Positions 39,961 to 47,951 of a stretch of 48,809 nucleotides of DNA are shown piece by piece. Numbering within the stretch: the first letter of the stretch is position 1; every line of letters begins with the position of its first letter. The notes beneath the pieces are model-generated. The model searched no databases and was not told the origin of the DNA. It saw only the letters and a program-made list of their open reading frames with translations. Source of the stretch: an uncultured Pelagibacteraceae bacterium (lineage in GTDB: Bacteria > Pseudomonadota > Alphaproteobacteria > Pelagibacterales > Pelagibacteraceae); NCBI GenBank assembly GCA_902510635.1, contig CABXCB010000003.1, forward strand, positions 1 through 48,809, read 5' to 3'. A program made the translations under genes and the position numbers.

Positions 39961-40802
39961 AAACAGGTGATAAAAAAACAAAAGCTCAATCTATGGGTAT
40001 GCACACTGAGGTTTTAACTGGAAAAACTCAACAAAAATTCTTTAACCCGGACGAAGCTGAAAATTTTTTCTATTGGGGAACTTATGATGTAGATTTCAAT
40101 AAAAGAACAGAACTTGATGTTAAAAATATGGAATGTAAAGAAGCAAACAACAAAATTGACAGCTTAATGAGTGAAGGTTATGGAACAATAGTAATTAAAA
40201 ATCCACAAGGTAAACATAGTTTGGGTGTTGGAATATTAAATAAACTTAATTTGATTTTTGAAGGAAGTTTAGGATATTTCGGTGCTGGTTCAATAGATGG
40301 ACCAATGGTTAGAGTAAACGGACGTGTTGGCTGGTCTTGTGCAGAAAACATGATGGCTGGTAAAGTAGTAATTGAAAAAAATGCAGGATCTTGTTTTGGT
40401 GCAGCTATTAGAGGTGGTGATTTAGTTTGCAAAGGAAGCGTTGGTGCAAGAACTGGTATTGACCAAAAAGGTGGAACAATAATTATAGGTGGAGATGCTG
40501 GAGCTTTTACAGGATTTATGATGCAAAGAGGGCGAATTATTATATTGGGTGATGTAGGAATTAACCTTGGCGACTCTATGTATGACGGAACAATTTATAT
40601 TGGTGGAAAAATTGGCTCATTTGGAAGTGATGCGGTAGAATCTCCTATGACAAAAGATGATATGGATTGGTTAAAGAGAAAACTTAAAGTAGCTGAAATT
40701 GGTGAAAACTTTGATGTATCGAAAATGACTAAAGTGGTATCCGGTAAAAAACTTTGGAACTATGATGCATTAGAACCTACTGAAAAAAAAGGAGCTATAT
40801 AA
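39948..40802 (+). CDS. mgsB: GXGXG-domain protein (glutamate synthase alpha C-terminal-like), N-methylglutamate synthase subunit B-like
   Basis: 284 aa; repeated Gly-rich beta-helix motifs 'GYFGAGSIDGPMVRVNGRVGWSCAENMMAGKVVIEKNAGSCFGAAIRGGDLVCKGSVGARTGIDQKGGTIIIGGDAGAFTGFMMQRGRIIILGDVG'. Confidence 0.82.
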   Translation: MANLKTGDKKTKAQSMGMHTEVLTGKTQQKFFNPDEAENFFYWGTYDVDFNKRTELDVKNMECKEANNKIDSLMSEGYGTIVIKNPQGKHSLGVGILNKLNLIFEGSLGYFGAGSIDGPMVRVNGRVGWSCAENMMAGKVVIEKNAGSCFGAAIRGGDLVCKGSVGARTGIDQKGGTIIIGGDAGAFTGFMMQRGRIIILGDVGINLGDSMYDGTIYIGGKIGSFGSDAVESPMTKDDMDWLKRKLKVAEIGENFDVSKMTKVVSGKKLWNYDALEPTEKKGAI

Positions 40803-42190
40803 TGGCAAAAAAGAAAAATGGAAAAGCTAACGGTCACTCTAACGGTAAAGGTGAGTTTGCAAAAAGAAATAAAAGTTTACTAGGATATAATTCTATTTTT
40901 ACTCCAGAAGTAATCGACGACATACATATTAAAGCGCAACTAGGAAGATACAGAATGCGTGGAATGGCTTTGATGAAAAAAATTCCAACATTTGATGATT
41001 TGGTATTCTTACCAGGAACATTAACAAGATTTGTAATTGAAGGTTATAGAGAAAAATGTGAAACAAAAACTGTAATCGGTCCAAGATGTGAAAATCCAAT
41101 TGAATTAGATATTCCAGTTTATATAACGGGTATGAGTTTCGGTGCTCTTTCTTATGAAGCAAAAACAGCTTTAGCTAGAGGTGCAACAATGGCGGGTAGT
41201 GCCACTTGTTCTGGTGAAGGTGGGATGATACCTGATGAAAGAAGGTATTCTGAAAAATGGTATTATCAATGTATTCAATCTAGATATGGATTTAATCCTC
41301 ATCATGCTCAGTTAGCAGATGGAATAGAAGTATTCATAGGTCAAGGACAAAAAGTTGGAATGGGAGGTCACTTGATGGGTCAAAAAGTTACTGATCAAGT
41401 AGCTGAAATGAGATCTTTACCAGCAGGTATTGATCAAAGATCACCTGCAAGACACCCTGACTGGTTAGGACCAGATGATTTATCTTTAAAAGTTAAAGAG
41501 CTTAGAGAATTAACTAAAAACAAAGTACCAATTCAGTTAAAACTTGGTGCAGCTAAGGTTTATGATGATGTTCGTATGGCTGCAAAATGTGATCCAGATT
41601 CAATCTACTTAGATGGAATGGAAGGATCGACTGGAGCTGGACCTCACATAGCAGCTGCAAACACAGGTATTCCTGGAATTGCTGCTATTAGAGAAGCCAG
41701 AAGAGCAATTGATGATGTTGGTAAAACAGGAAAAGTAACACTTATTTATGCTGGTGGCGTTAGAGATGGTGCTGACATGGCAAAAGCTTTAGCTTTAGGA
41801 GCTGATGCTATTGCAATTGGAACGGGTGCAATGGTTGCTCTTAACTGTAATAAAGAAATTGAAGAGTCTAATTTTGAAAAAGAAATGGGTGTTCCCGCTG
41901 GTCATTGTTATCACTGCCATACTGGTCGTTGTCCAGTTGGTGTTGCAACTCAAGATCCAAAACTAAGAAAAAGATTAAACCCTGATGATGCAGCATTAAG
42001 AGTATACAATTATTTACATGCAATGACTTTGGAGGCTCAATTATTAGCAAGAGCTTGTGGTAAAACTAATATCCATTCATTGGAACCTGAAGATTTAGCG
42101 GCATTAACTATGGAAGCATCTGCTTTAGCTAAAGTTCCGTTATCGGGAACAAATCATACGGTAGGAGTTGACGACTTTCATAAAATTTAA
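40802..42190 (+). CDS. mgsC: FMN-binding glutamate synthase family protein, N-methylglutamate synthase subunit C-like
   Basis: 462 aa; 'YITGMSFGALSYEAKTALARGATMAGSATCSGEGGM', 'LDGMEGSTGAGPHIAA', 'YAGGVRDGADMAKALALGADAIAIGTGAMVAL', Fe-S Cys motif 'CYHCHTGRCPVGVATQD'. Confidence 0.88.
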   Translation: MAKKKNGKANGHSNGKGEFAKRNKSLLGYNSIFTPEVIDDIHIKAQLGRYRMRGMALMKKIPTFDDLVFLPGTLTRFVIEGYREKCETKTVIGPRCENPIELDIPVYITGMSFGALSYEAKTALARGATMAGSATCSGEGGMIPDERRYSEKWYYQCIQSRYGFNPHHAQLADGIEVFIGQGQKVGMGGHLMGQKVTDQVAEMRSLPAGIDQRSPARHPDWLGPDDLSLKVKELRELTKNKVPIQLKLGAAKVYDDVRMAAKCDPDSIYLDGMEGSTGAGPHIAAANTGIPGIAAIREARRAIDDVGKTGKVTLIYAGGVRDGADMAKALALGADAIAIGTGAMVALNCNKEIEESNFEKEMGVPAGHCYHCHTGRCPVGVATQDPKLRKRLNPDDAALRVYNYLHAMTLEAQLLARACGKTNIHSLEPEDLAALTMEASALAKVPLSGTNHTVGVDDFHKI

Positions 42191-42198
42191 GGATAATT

Positions 42199-42612
42199 AT
42201 GGCTAAAAAAAAAAATAAAAAGAAAAAATCAAAAGATAAAGAAGTAAAAGGTCAACTAGGAAAAAAGAAAGAATCTGCTAGAGAAAAAATGATAGGTCAA
42301 ACTATCGGGTATCGTTACGATGTAAACTTATTACCTGATTACAAAAGACTTACTCCATTTTTAAAAAAATATATTGAAGCAATGGGATGGGATGATCTAA
42401 ACTGGCTTGAAGATGTGCATATGGGTTATGAAGAAGATAGACCAGCTGTATTTGATAGAAATGCTAATGGATGGGTCACAATTCCAAAAAAAATTAAACT
42501 TCCAAACAATCAACAAGACAGAGATATGATAGCAAGAGAACTTCTTGTTAAATTTCAAATGTCTCCTAACCATCCTTTGGTTGATTTAAAAAAAGCTTAC
42601 AGAAAATTTTAA
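42199..42612 (+). CDS. uncharacterised 137-aa protein with Lys-rich N-terminus, co-directional with mgsABC
   Basis: ORF starts 9 bp after mgsC; 'MAKKKNKKKKSKDKEVKGQLGKKKESAREK...GWDDLNWLEDVHMGYEEDRPAVFDRNANGWVTIPKKIKLPNNQQDRDMIARELL'; no family recognised. Confidence 0.75.
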   Translation: MAKKKNKKKKSKDKEVKGQLGKKKESAREKMIGQTIGYRYDVNLLPDYKRLTPFLKKYIEAMGWDDLNWLEDVHMGYEEDRPAVFDRNANGWVTIPKKIKLPNNQQDRDMIARELLVKFQMSPNHPLVDLKKAYRKF

Positions 42613-42685
42613 AATCTAAAATAAATTCATCTACCCCAGGTTGTGCAATGGATATAAAATCCATAAAAAACAGACTTTTTAACTA

Positions 42686-42714
42686 TTGTCATAACCTTTG
42701 CTAATATCTAGAAT
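42686..42714 (+). promoter_or_regulatory. sigma70-type promoter for the ammonium transporter gene
   Basis: TTGTCA-N17-TAGAAT upstream of amt, with strong RBS AAAGGAGGAAGG before the ATG at 42758. Confidence 0.6.
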
Positions 42715-42757
42715 CCCACTTAGTTAGTTTAAATTAACAAAGTAAAGGAGGAAGGCA

Positions 42758-44158
42758 ATGACTGATCAACTTACAGCATTGACTACCATATTTACAGAGT
42801 TCTACTACTGGATAACAGTGGTACTTATGTTTCTGATCCACGTAGGTTTCTGTATGTATGAAGTTGGAGCCTCTAGATATAAACATCACCAACACACATT
42901 AATGAAAAACACGATGCTGATACCTTTGGTAACAGTAACTTGGTTTTTATTTGGTTGGTGGATATATTGGGCTTTTCCAACAGGACCAGGTTTAGCACCT
43001 TCTATAATGAATGAAAGTGCGGCATTGATTACAGATGAATCTGCTTTTAGTGCAGCTTGGTATGTACCAACTAGTGACTTAATGGGAACAAACTTGAATG
43101 ACCGTATCAGCGGTGTATTCTGGGCTGCGTTCTTATTATTCTCATGGACTGCTGCCTCTATCGTTTCAGGTGCGGTAATTGAAAGAATTACAACATTTGC
43201 ATTCGGTATTTTAGCAATAGCAATTGGCTCATGTTTTTGGGTAATTGATGCTGCTTGGGGATGGCATTTTGATGGTTGGATGTTAAAAATATTGGGATAC
43301 CATGATGCTTATGCATCTGGTGTTATTCACGCAGTAGCAGGAGGATTTGCTCTTGGGGTGCTAGCAGTTTTAGGACCAAGAATAGGAAAATTCTCATCTA
43401 GCGGCGAACCTAGAAATATAGGACCAAGAAATCCATGGTTAGTAACTATTGGATTATTCTTAATTTATACTGGTTTCTGGGGATTCTATGCAGCGTGTAA
43501 TATACCAATTTTCGATCTAGGACCTGAATATGGAATGGAAGGAGTAACTTTCTGGACAGCAACTAACATTTACGTAACACCAACAACGTTAGGTGCAATC
43601 ACAATGAACTTCTTGATGTCGTTATCTGGAGGTTTAATGGCCGGATATCTTATATCTAAAGGAGATCCTTTCTGGACATACTCAAGTGGACTAGCTGGAA
43701 TAATATGTGCTTCTGCAGGAAATGATTTATATCATCCAATTCAATCATTCATAATTGCTATGGTTGGAGTATGGGTAGCATACAAATTGCATTACTGGGT
43801 TGAACGTAAGTTCAAAATTGATGATGCAGTTGGTGCTGTTGCAGTACATGGTTATGCCGGTGTCGCTGGACTTATAATTTGTGGTTTTGTTCTAAACGGA
43901 TATCCTTCATCGGGTTATAGTGTAGGATCTATGTGGGTAGGAACAGACTATGCTCCAATAAATCCTTTGGGAATGTTTATTGGCGCAATAATTATGTTTG
44001 GTGTACTTGGTTTCTTACCAGGTTATATATTAGCTAAGATACTTCATGGAATGGGTAAACTTAGAATTCCAAGAGAAGTAGAATTAGCTGGTCTAGACTA
44101 TACAATAATGGAAGATGCAAAGAGCGAAGAAAAAGCTGTTGCGTCATCCTCAAGGTAA
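42758..44158 (+). CDS. amt: ammonium transporter (Amt family)
   Basis: 466 aa; 'FLIHVGFCMYEVGASRYKHHQHTLMKNTML', 'YASGVIHAVAGGFALGVLAVLGPRIGKF', 'GAVAVHGYAGVAGLIICG'. Confidence 0.95.
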   Translation: MTDQLTALTTIFTEFYYWITVVLMFLIHVGFCMYEVGASRYKHHQHTLMKNTMLIPLVTVTWFLFGWWIYWAFPTGPGLAPSIMNESAALITDESAFSAAWYVPTSDLMGTNLNDRISGVFWAAFLLFSWTAASIVSGAVIERITTFAFGILAIAIGSCFWVIDAAWGWHFDGWMLKILGYHDAYASGVIHAVAGGFALGVLAVLGPRIGKFSSSGEPRNIGPRNPWLVTIGLFLIYTGFWGFYAACNIPIFDLGPEYGMEGVTFWTATNIYVTPTTLGAITMNFLMSLSGGLMAGYLISKGDPFWTYSSGLAGIICASAGNDLYHPIQSFIIAMVGVWVAYKLHYWVERKFKIDDAVGAVAVHGYAGVAGLIICGFVLNGYPSSGYSVGSMWVGTDYAPINPLGMFIGAIIMFGVLGFLPGYILAKILHGMGKLRIPREVELAGLDYTIMEDAKSEEKAVASSSR

Positions 44159-44170
44159 AGGAGGAAACAT

Positions 44171-44392
44171 ATGGCAACAGTTACAAATTGGATAGATCAC
44201 CTTAGCGCTGCTGAAGTGCAAGGGCCAGTTTACCCTGGTGTAGGAACTGAAGGAATTTTAGTTCTTGTTCTAGTGGTACTTTGGATAGGTTGGCATTTCA
44301 TTTCGAATATGCAAGAGAAAAGCAAATCGGATGCAATAGCTAAAAGAAGACCTGGTTCAAATGACTGGAAAAGTAATGTTACCGACGGGTAA
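44171..44392 (+). CDS. small single-TM protein co-transcribed with amt
   Basis: 73 aa; RBS 'AAAGGAGG' before ATG; TM 'GILVLVLVVLWIGWHFI' and basic C-terminus. Confidence 0.75.
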   Translation: MATVTNWIDHLSAAEVQGPVYPGVGTEGILVLVLVVLWIGWHFISNMQEKSKSDAIAKRRPGSNDWKSNVTDG

Positions 44393-44406
44393 TTAAAATA
44401 AAAATA

Positions 44407-44432
44407 AAGGGCGCATATAATTATGCGCCCTT
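44407..44432 (+). terminator. hairpin terminator after the amt/73-aa ORF unit
   Basis: AAGGGCGCATA-taat-TATGCGCCCTT perfect 11-bp stem, followed by atttatta. Confidence 0.75.
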
Positions 44433-44439
44433 ATTTATT

Positions 44440-44598
44440 ATGGACGAAAAAAAATCAGAAAATATTAATAAAACTCCAGAAAAAATGTCAAGAATTGCTT
44501 GGCCAAAATCAAAGTATGGCATCATCTTAGCGATAATAATATTTGTAGTAATTAATCTAATGTACTACAAAGATAAAATTATTAATTTATTTAACTAA
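44440..44598 (+). CDS. small single-TM hypothetical protein (52 aa), not in the ORF track
   Basis: ATG at 44440 to TAA at 44598: MDEKKSENINKTPEKMSRIAWPKSKYGIILAIIIFVVINLMYYKDKIINLFN; ends 8 bp before the downstream GS-family ATG. Confidence 0.5.
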   Translation: MDEKKSENINKTPEKMSRIAWPKSKYGIILAIIIFVVINLMYYKDKIINLFN

Positions 44599-44606
44599 AA
44601 TTATAT

Positions 44607-45932
44607 ATGGCAAAAGATCTTTCAAAATTGGCAAAGCAAAAAAAAATAAAATATTTCTTAATAAGTTTTGTGGATTTATTTGGAGTTTTAAGATCAAAAC
44701 TTGTTCCTGCTCAAGCAATAAGAGAAATGCAAAAAAATGGTGCTGGTTTCGCTGGCTTTGCAACTTGGCTAGATATGACACCTGCTGACACTGATATGTT
44801 TGCAGTACCAGATCCAGATAGTTTAATACAATTACCGTGGAATAAAGAAGTTGGATGGTTGGCTTCAGATTTATGGATGGGTGGAAAACAAGTTAAAGCA
44901 TCACCTAGAGTTATGCTAAAAAATCAAATTAAGAAGTTAGATAAATTAAACTTACAGATGAAGTCAGGTGTTGAATGCGAATATTTTTTAATTTCGCAAG
45001 ATGGTTCAACTATTGCGGATAGTAGGGATATTCAATCTAAACCTTGCTACGATCAATCCGCTCTGATGAGAAGATATGAATTAATTAAAGAAATTTGTGA
45101 CAGCATGATTGAATTGGGCTGGAAACCTTATCAAAATGACCATGAGGACGCTAATGGACAATTTGAAATGAATTGGGATTATGATGATAGCTTGGTTACT
45201 GCGGATAGACATGTTTTTTTTAAATTTATGGTTAAGAGTCTTGCTGAAAAACATGGATTAAGAGCAACATTTATGCCCAAACCTTTTGAAAATTTAACAG
45301 GCAATGGCTGTCATGCTCACGTATCACTTTGGAACGGAAAAAAAAATAAATTTTTAGATGAAGGTGATAGGTATGGACTTAGTAAAACTGCATATCACTT
45401 TGTTGGCGGTTTATTAAAAAATGCAAGATCTTTATCTTCATTGTTTAATCCTACTATAAATAGCTATAGAAGAATTAATGCTCCAGCAACTAAATCTGGC
45501 GCCTCTTGGTCACCAAGTAGTATTTCTTATACTGGTAATAATAGAACACATATGATTAGAATTCCAGATGCAGGAAGATTTGAACTCAGATTAATGGATG
45601 GATCTGCTAATCCATATCTTTTACAAGCAGGAGTGATAGCTGCAGGATTATTTGGATTAAACAATAAAACTGATCCTGGTGAACCCTTAACATGTAACAT
45701 GTATACAGATTATAAAAATTATCCTAATCTAGAAAAGTTACCAAATGAAATTGAGGAGTCTCTTGATGAATTAGATGAAAATAAAATTTTAAGAGAAGCC
45801 TTTGGTGATGACGTAATTAATAGTTACTTAAAATTAAAAAGAAAAGAAATTGAAGATTTTGATCAAAACGATACTTTTGATAAAAAAAGTCCTGTCACAG
45901 AATGGGAAAAAAATAATACTTTAGATTGTTAA
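44607..45932 (+). CDS. GlnT-type glutamine synthetase family protein (candidate GmaS or type III GS)
   Basis: 441 aa; 'KIKYFLISFVDLFGVLRSKLVPAQAIREMQKNGAGFAGFATWLDMTPADTDMFAVPDPDSLIQLPW', 'YQNDHEDANGQFEMNWDYDD', 'NGCHAHVSLW', 'GNNRTHMIRIPDAGRFELRL'; resembles rhizobial GlnT. Confidence 0.88.
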   Translation: MAKDLSKLAKQKKIKYFLISFVDLFGVLRSKLVPAQAIREMQKNGAGFAGFATWLDMTPADTDMFAVPDPDSLIQLPWNKEVGWLASDLWMGGKQVKASPRVMLKNQIKKLDKLNLQMKSGVECEYFLISQDGSTIADSRDIQSKPCYDQSALMRRYELIKEICDSMIELGWKPYQNDHEDANGQFEMNWDYDDSLVTADRHVFFKFMVKSLAEKHGLRATFMPKPFENLTGNGCHAHVSLWNGKKNKFLDEGDRYGLSKTAYHFVGGLLKNARSLSSLFNPTINSYRRINAPATKSGASWSPSSISYTGNNRTHMIRIPDAGRFELRLMDGSANPYLLQAGVIAAGLFGLNNKTDPGEPLTCNMYTDYKNYPNLEKLPNEIEESLDELDENKILREAFGDDVINSYLKLKRKEIEDFDQNDTFDKKSPVTEWEKNNTLDC

Positions 45933-45935
45933 GTA

Positions 45936-47063
45936 ATGTCATCAAAATCTGAAGTGTCAAAATGGAATTATACAAGCTTTTTAATCAATAAAAATAATAA
46001 TTTTAATAAAAAAGAAATTTTAAAAATACTTTCTTCTAAAGATATTGATCAAGCCTATAAGGTAATTTCAAATTGGGATAACTATTGCCCTACTCCACTT
46101 ATTTCATTAAATAAATTAAATAAAAGATTAAAAATTAATAAAATTTTTTATAAAGACGAATCAAAAAGATTTCATTTAAAATCATTTAAAGCGTTAGGTG
46201 GTGCTTATGCAGTTGAAAAAGTAACAAATGGAAATAAAGATATAATTATTTCTACAGCTACAGCTGGAAATCATGGAAGATCAGTGGCATGGGGTTCTCA
46301 AAAATTAGGACTAGAGTGCAAAATATTTATCAGTGAATATGTAAGTGAATTTAGAGCTGAAGTAATGAGAAGCTTTGGTGCCGAAGTTATAAGAGTAAAA
46401 GGAAATTATGATAACTCTTTAAAAGAGTGTATTAATCAATCAAAAAAAAATAATTGGCAAATTGTCCAAGATGTTGCATGGGAAGATTATAAATTAGTAC
46501 CAAGATTAACTATGGCTGGTTACTCGGTGATGATGAAAGAAATTTCTGACCAGATAAATAATGAACAAATTTCACATATAATTCTTCAAGCAGGTGTAGG
46601 AGGAATGGCAGCAGCAATGGTAGCTGGTGTAGCTAAATATTTGGATAAAATTCCTAAGATTATTATAGTAGAGCCCGATAGCGCTGCATGCGTCTTAGAA
46701 AGTATCAAAACTGGTAATATAGAAAAAATTTCTATTAATAAAGAAAGTTTAATGGGTGGAATGTCCTGTGATGAAGTATCGTTACTACCTTGGGAAATAT
46801 TAAAAAATTCAGTAAATTATTGTGTTACTGTTTCAGATAATTATATCTCTGAAACGGTCAAATCCCTTGCAAATTGTGAATTTAGTGATGAAAAAATTGT
46901 TGGTGGAGAGTGCTCAACCCCAGGAATTGTAAGTTTAGTTGGTATGAGTAACAATTCTCAAATTAGAGAAAAAATTGATCTTAATGAAAGATCTAATGTA
47001 CTACTATTTGGATGTGAAGGAGATGCAGATGAAGAACTGTATCAAAAATTATTAAATCAATAA
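45936..47063 (+). CDS. PLP-dependent lyase, diaminopropionate ammonia-lyase-like
   Basis: 375 aa; 'YKDESKRFHLKSFKALGGAYAV', 'ATAGNHGRSVAWGSQKLGLECKIFI', 'QDVAWEDYKLVPRLTMAGYSVM', 'ECSTPGIVSLVG'. Confidence 0.82.
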   Translation: MSSKSEVSKWNYTSFLINKNNNFNKKEILKILSSKDIDQAYKVISNWDNYCPTPLISLNKLNKRLKINKIFYKDESKRFHLKSFKALGGAYAVEKVTNGNKDIIISTATAGNHGRSVAWGSQKLGLECKIFISEYVSEFRAEVMRSFGAEVIRVKGNYDNSLKECINQSKKNNWQIVQDVAWEDYKLVPRLTMAGYSVMMKEISDQINNEQISHIILQAGVGGMAAAMVAGVAKYLDKIPKIIIVEPDSAACVLESIKTGNIEKISINKESLMGGMSCDEVSLLPWEILKNSVNYCVTVSDNYISETVKSLANCEFSDEKIVGGECSTPGIVSLVGMSNNSQIREKIDLNERSNVLLFGCEGDADEELYQKLLNQ

Positions 47064-47064
47064 A

Positions 47065-47526
47065 ATGAAAAAAATATATAAAAAAAATAAAGTAGATTTA
47101 AATTTTTACAAAATTTTTAAACCACAACTTACACCTAAGAAAATGCTAGAATTAGGAGTGTTTGGTGGTTCATATTTTGGTTCAAAAATAAATGAATTTC
47201 CGAAATCATGGTTTATAAATGCTAAGCTTAGTAAAAGTTTTGATGAAAGTTTAAACCGTTTTGGGATTAAATCAGGATTATCAAGAGAACATTGGATTGA
47301 AAAAGGATGGATATTTAAAGAAGATCCTTTGGGTTGGTTTCAATGGTACTGTAGATTTTGCAATGGAAGACGAATTCCAAACATAGATGAAATTCAAATA
47401 AAAAGGTGGAAAAACTTTAGAAGACACGTTTTAGCAATAGAAAAAAATTGTGAAAAAAATGATTTGGGATGCAGGAGAAGACAAAGACAAGCTATTTTAC
47501 AATGGTCCTACAATCCATTCATTTAA
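47065..47526 (+). CDS. conserved hypothetical protein
   Basis: 153 aa; starts directly after the lyase gene; Trp/Cys-rich 'GWIFKEDPLGWFQWYCRFCNGRR' core. Confidence 0.65.
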   Translation: MKKIYKKNKVDLNFYKIFKPQLTPKKMLELGVFGGSYFGSKINEFPKSWFINAKLSKSFDESLNRFGIKSGLSREHWIEKGWIFKEDPLGWFQWYCRFCNGRRIPNIDEIQIKRWKNFRRHVLAIEKNCEKNDLGCRRRQRQAILQWSYNPFI

Positions 47527-47950
47527 TTTTAGTTTTAAAATCAATTCCATATTCTGACCTAGGACCTTTTCTAAATCCAAAAGGACCAGGAATAAATATA
47601 GTCAATGGTTTTGTACCAGGTTTTAAATCAACTCTATGGAAATTATTTGCAGATCTAAAACCAATATAACCAGGTGGTCTCCAATGTTTTCCTTTTTTAT
47701 TAGTTTCCCAGTATCCTCCTCTAATTATTATAGTAATGTAAGGACATAAATGATTATGAACTCCATCTCCATGATCATCATCAAGCATTTCATGAATTAT
47801 AAAATTAAACGGAAACCATTTTGGACGATGTCTAAATAAAATATAATACCTATTTAACCAAGGTTTTGCTTCAAAAAATTTTGGATGTGAAGGACCTCTA
47901 TCTAATACAGTTTTTTTTCTTCCTAATTTTGAAAGAAGTTTTAATAACAT
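47519..47950 (-). CDS. cupin-like hypothetical protein
   Basis: 143 aa; 'DDDHGDGVHNHLCPYITIIIRGGYWETNKKGKHWRPPGYIGFRSANNFHRVDLKPGTKPLTIFIPGP' resembles a cupin His-rich core; overlaps the convergent 47065..47526 gene by 8 bp. Confidence 0.65.
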   Translation of the reverse strand: MLLKLLSKLGRKKTVLDRGPSHPKFFEAKPWLNRYYILFRHRPKWFPFNFIIHEMLDDDHGDGVHNHLCPYITIIIRGGYWETNKKGKHWRPPGYIGFRSANNFHRVDLKPGTKPLTIFIPGPFGFRKGPRSEYGIDFKTKIK

Positions 47951-47951
47951 T

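Noticed and set aside
42648-42664. ATGGAT-ataaa-ATCCAT hairpin downstream of the 137-aa ORF
   Set aside because: Only a 6-bp AT-containing stem followed by A-rich sequence; too weak to call a terminator or riboswitch.
42686-42704. Possible sigma54 (-24/-12) element upstream of amt: TGTCAT-N5-TTGC
   Set aside because: Two mismatches in the -24 element, and a better sigma70 match (TTGTCA-N17-TAGAAT) covers the same bases. RpoN is also not expected in SAR11-like genomes.
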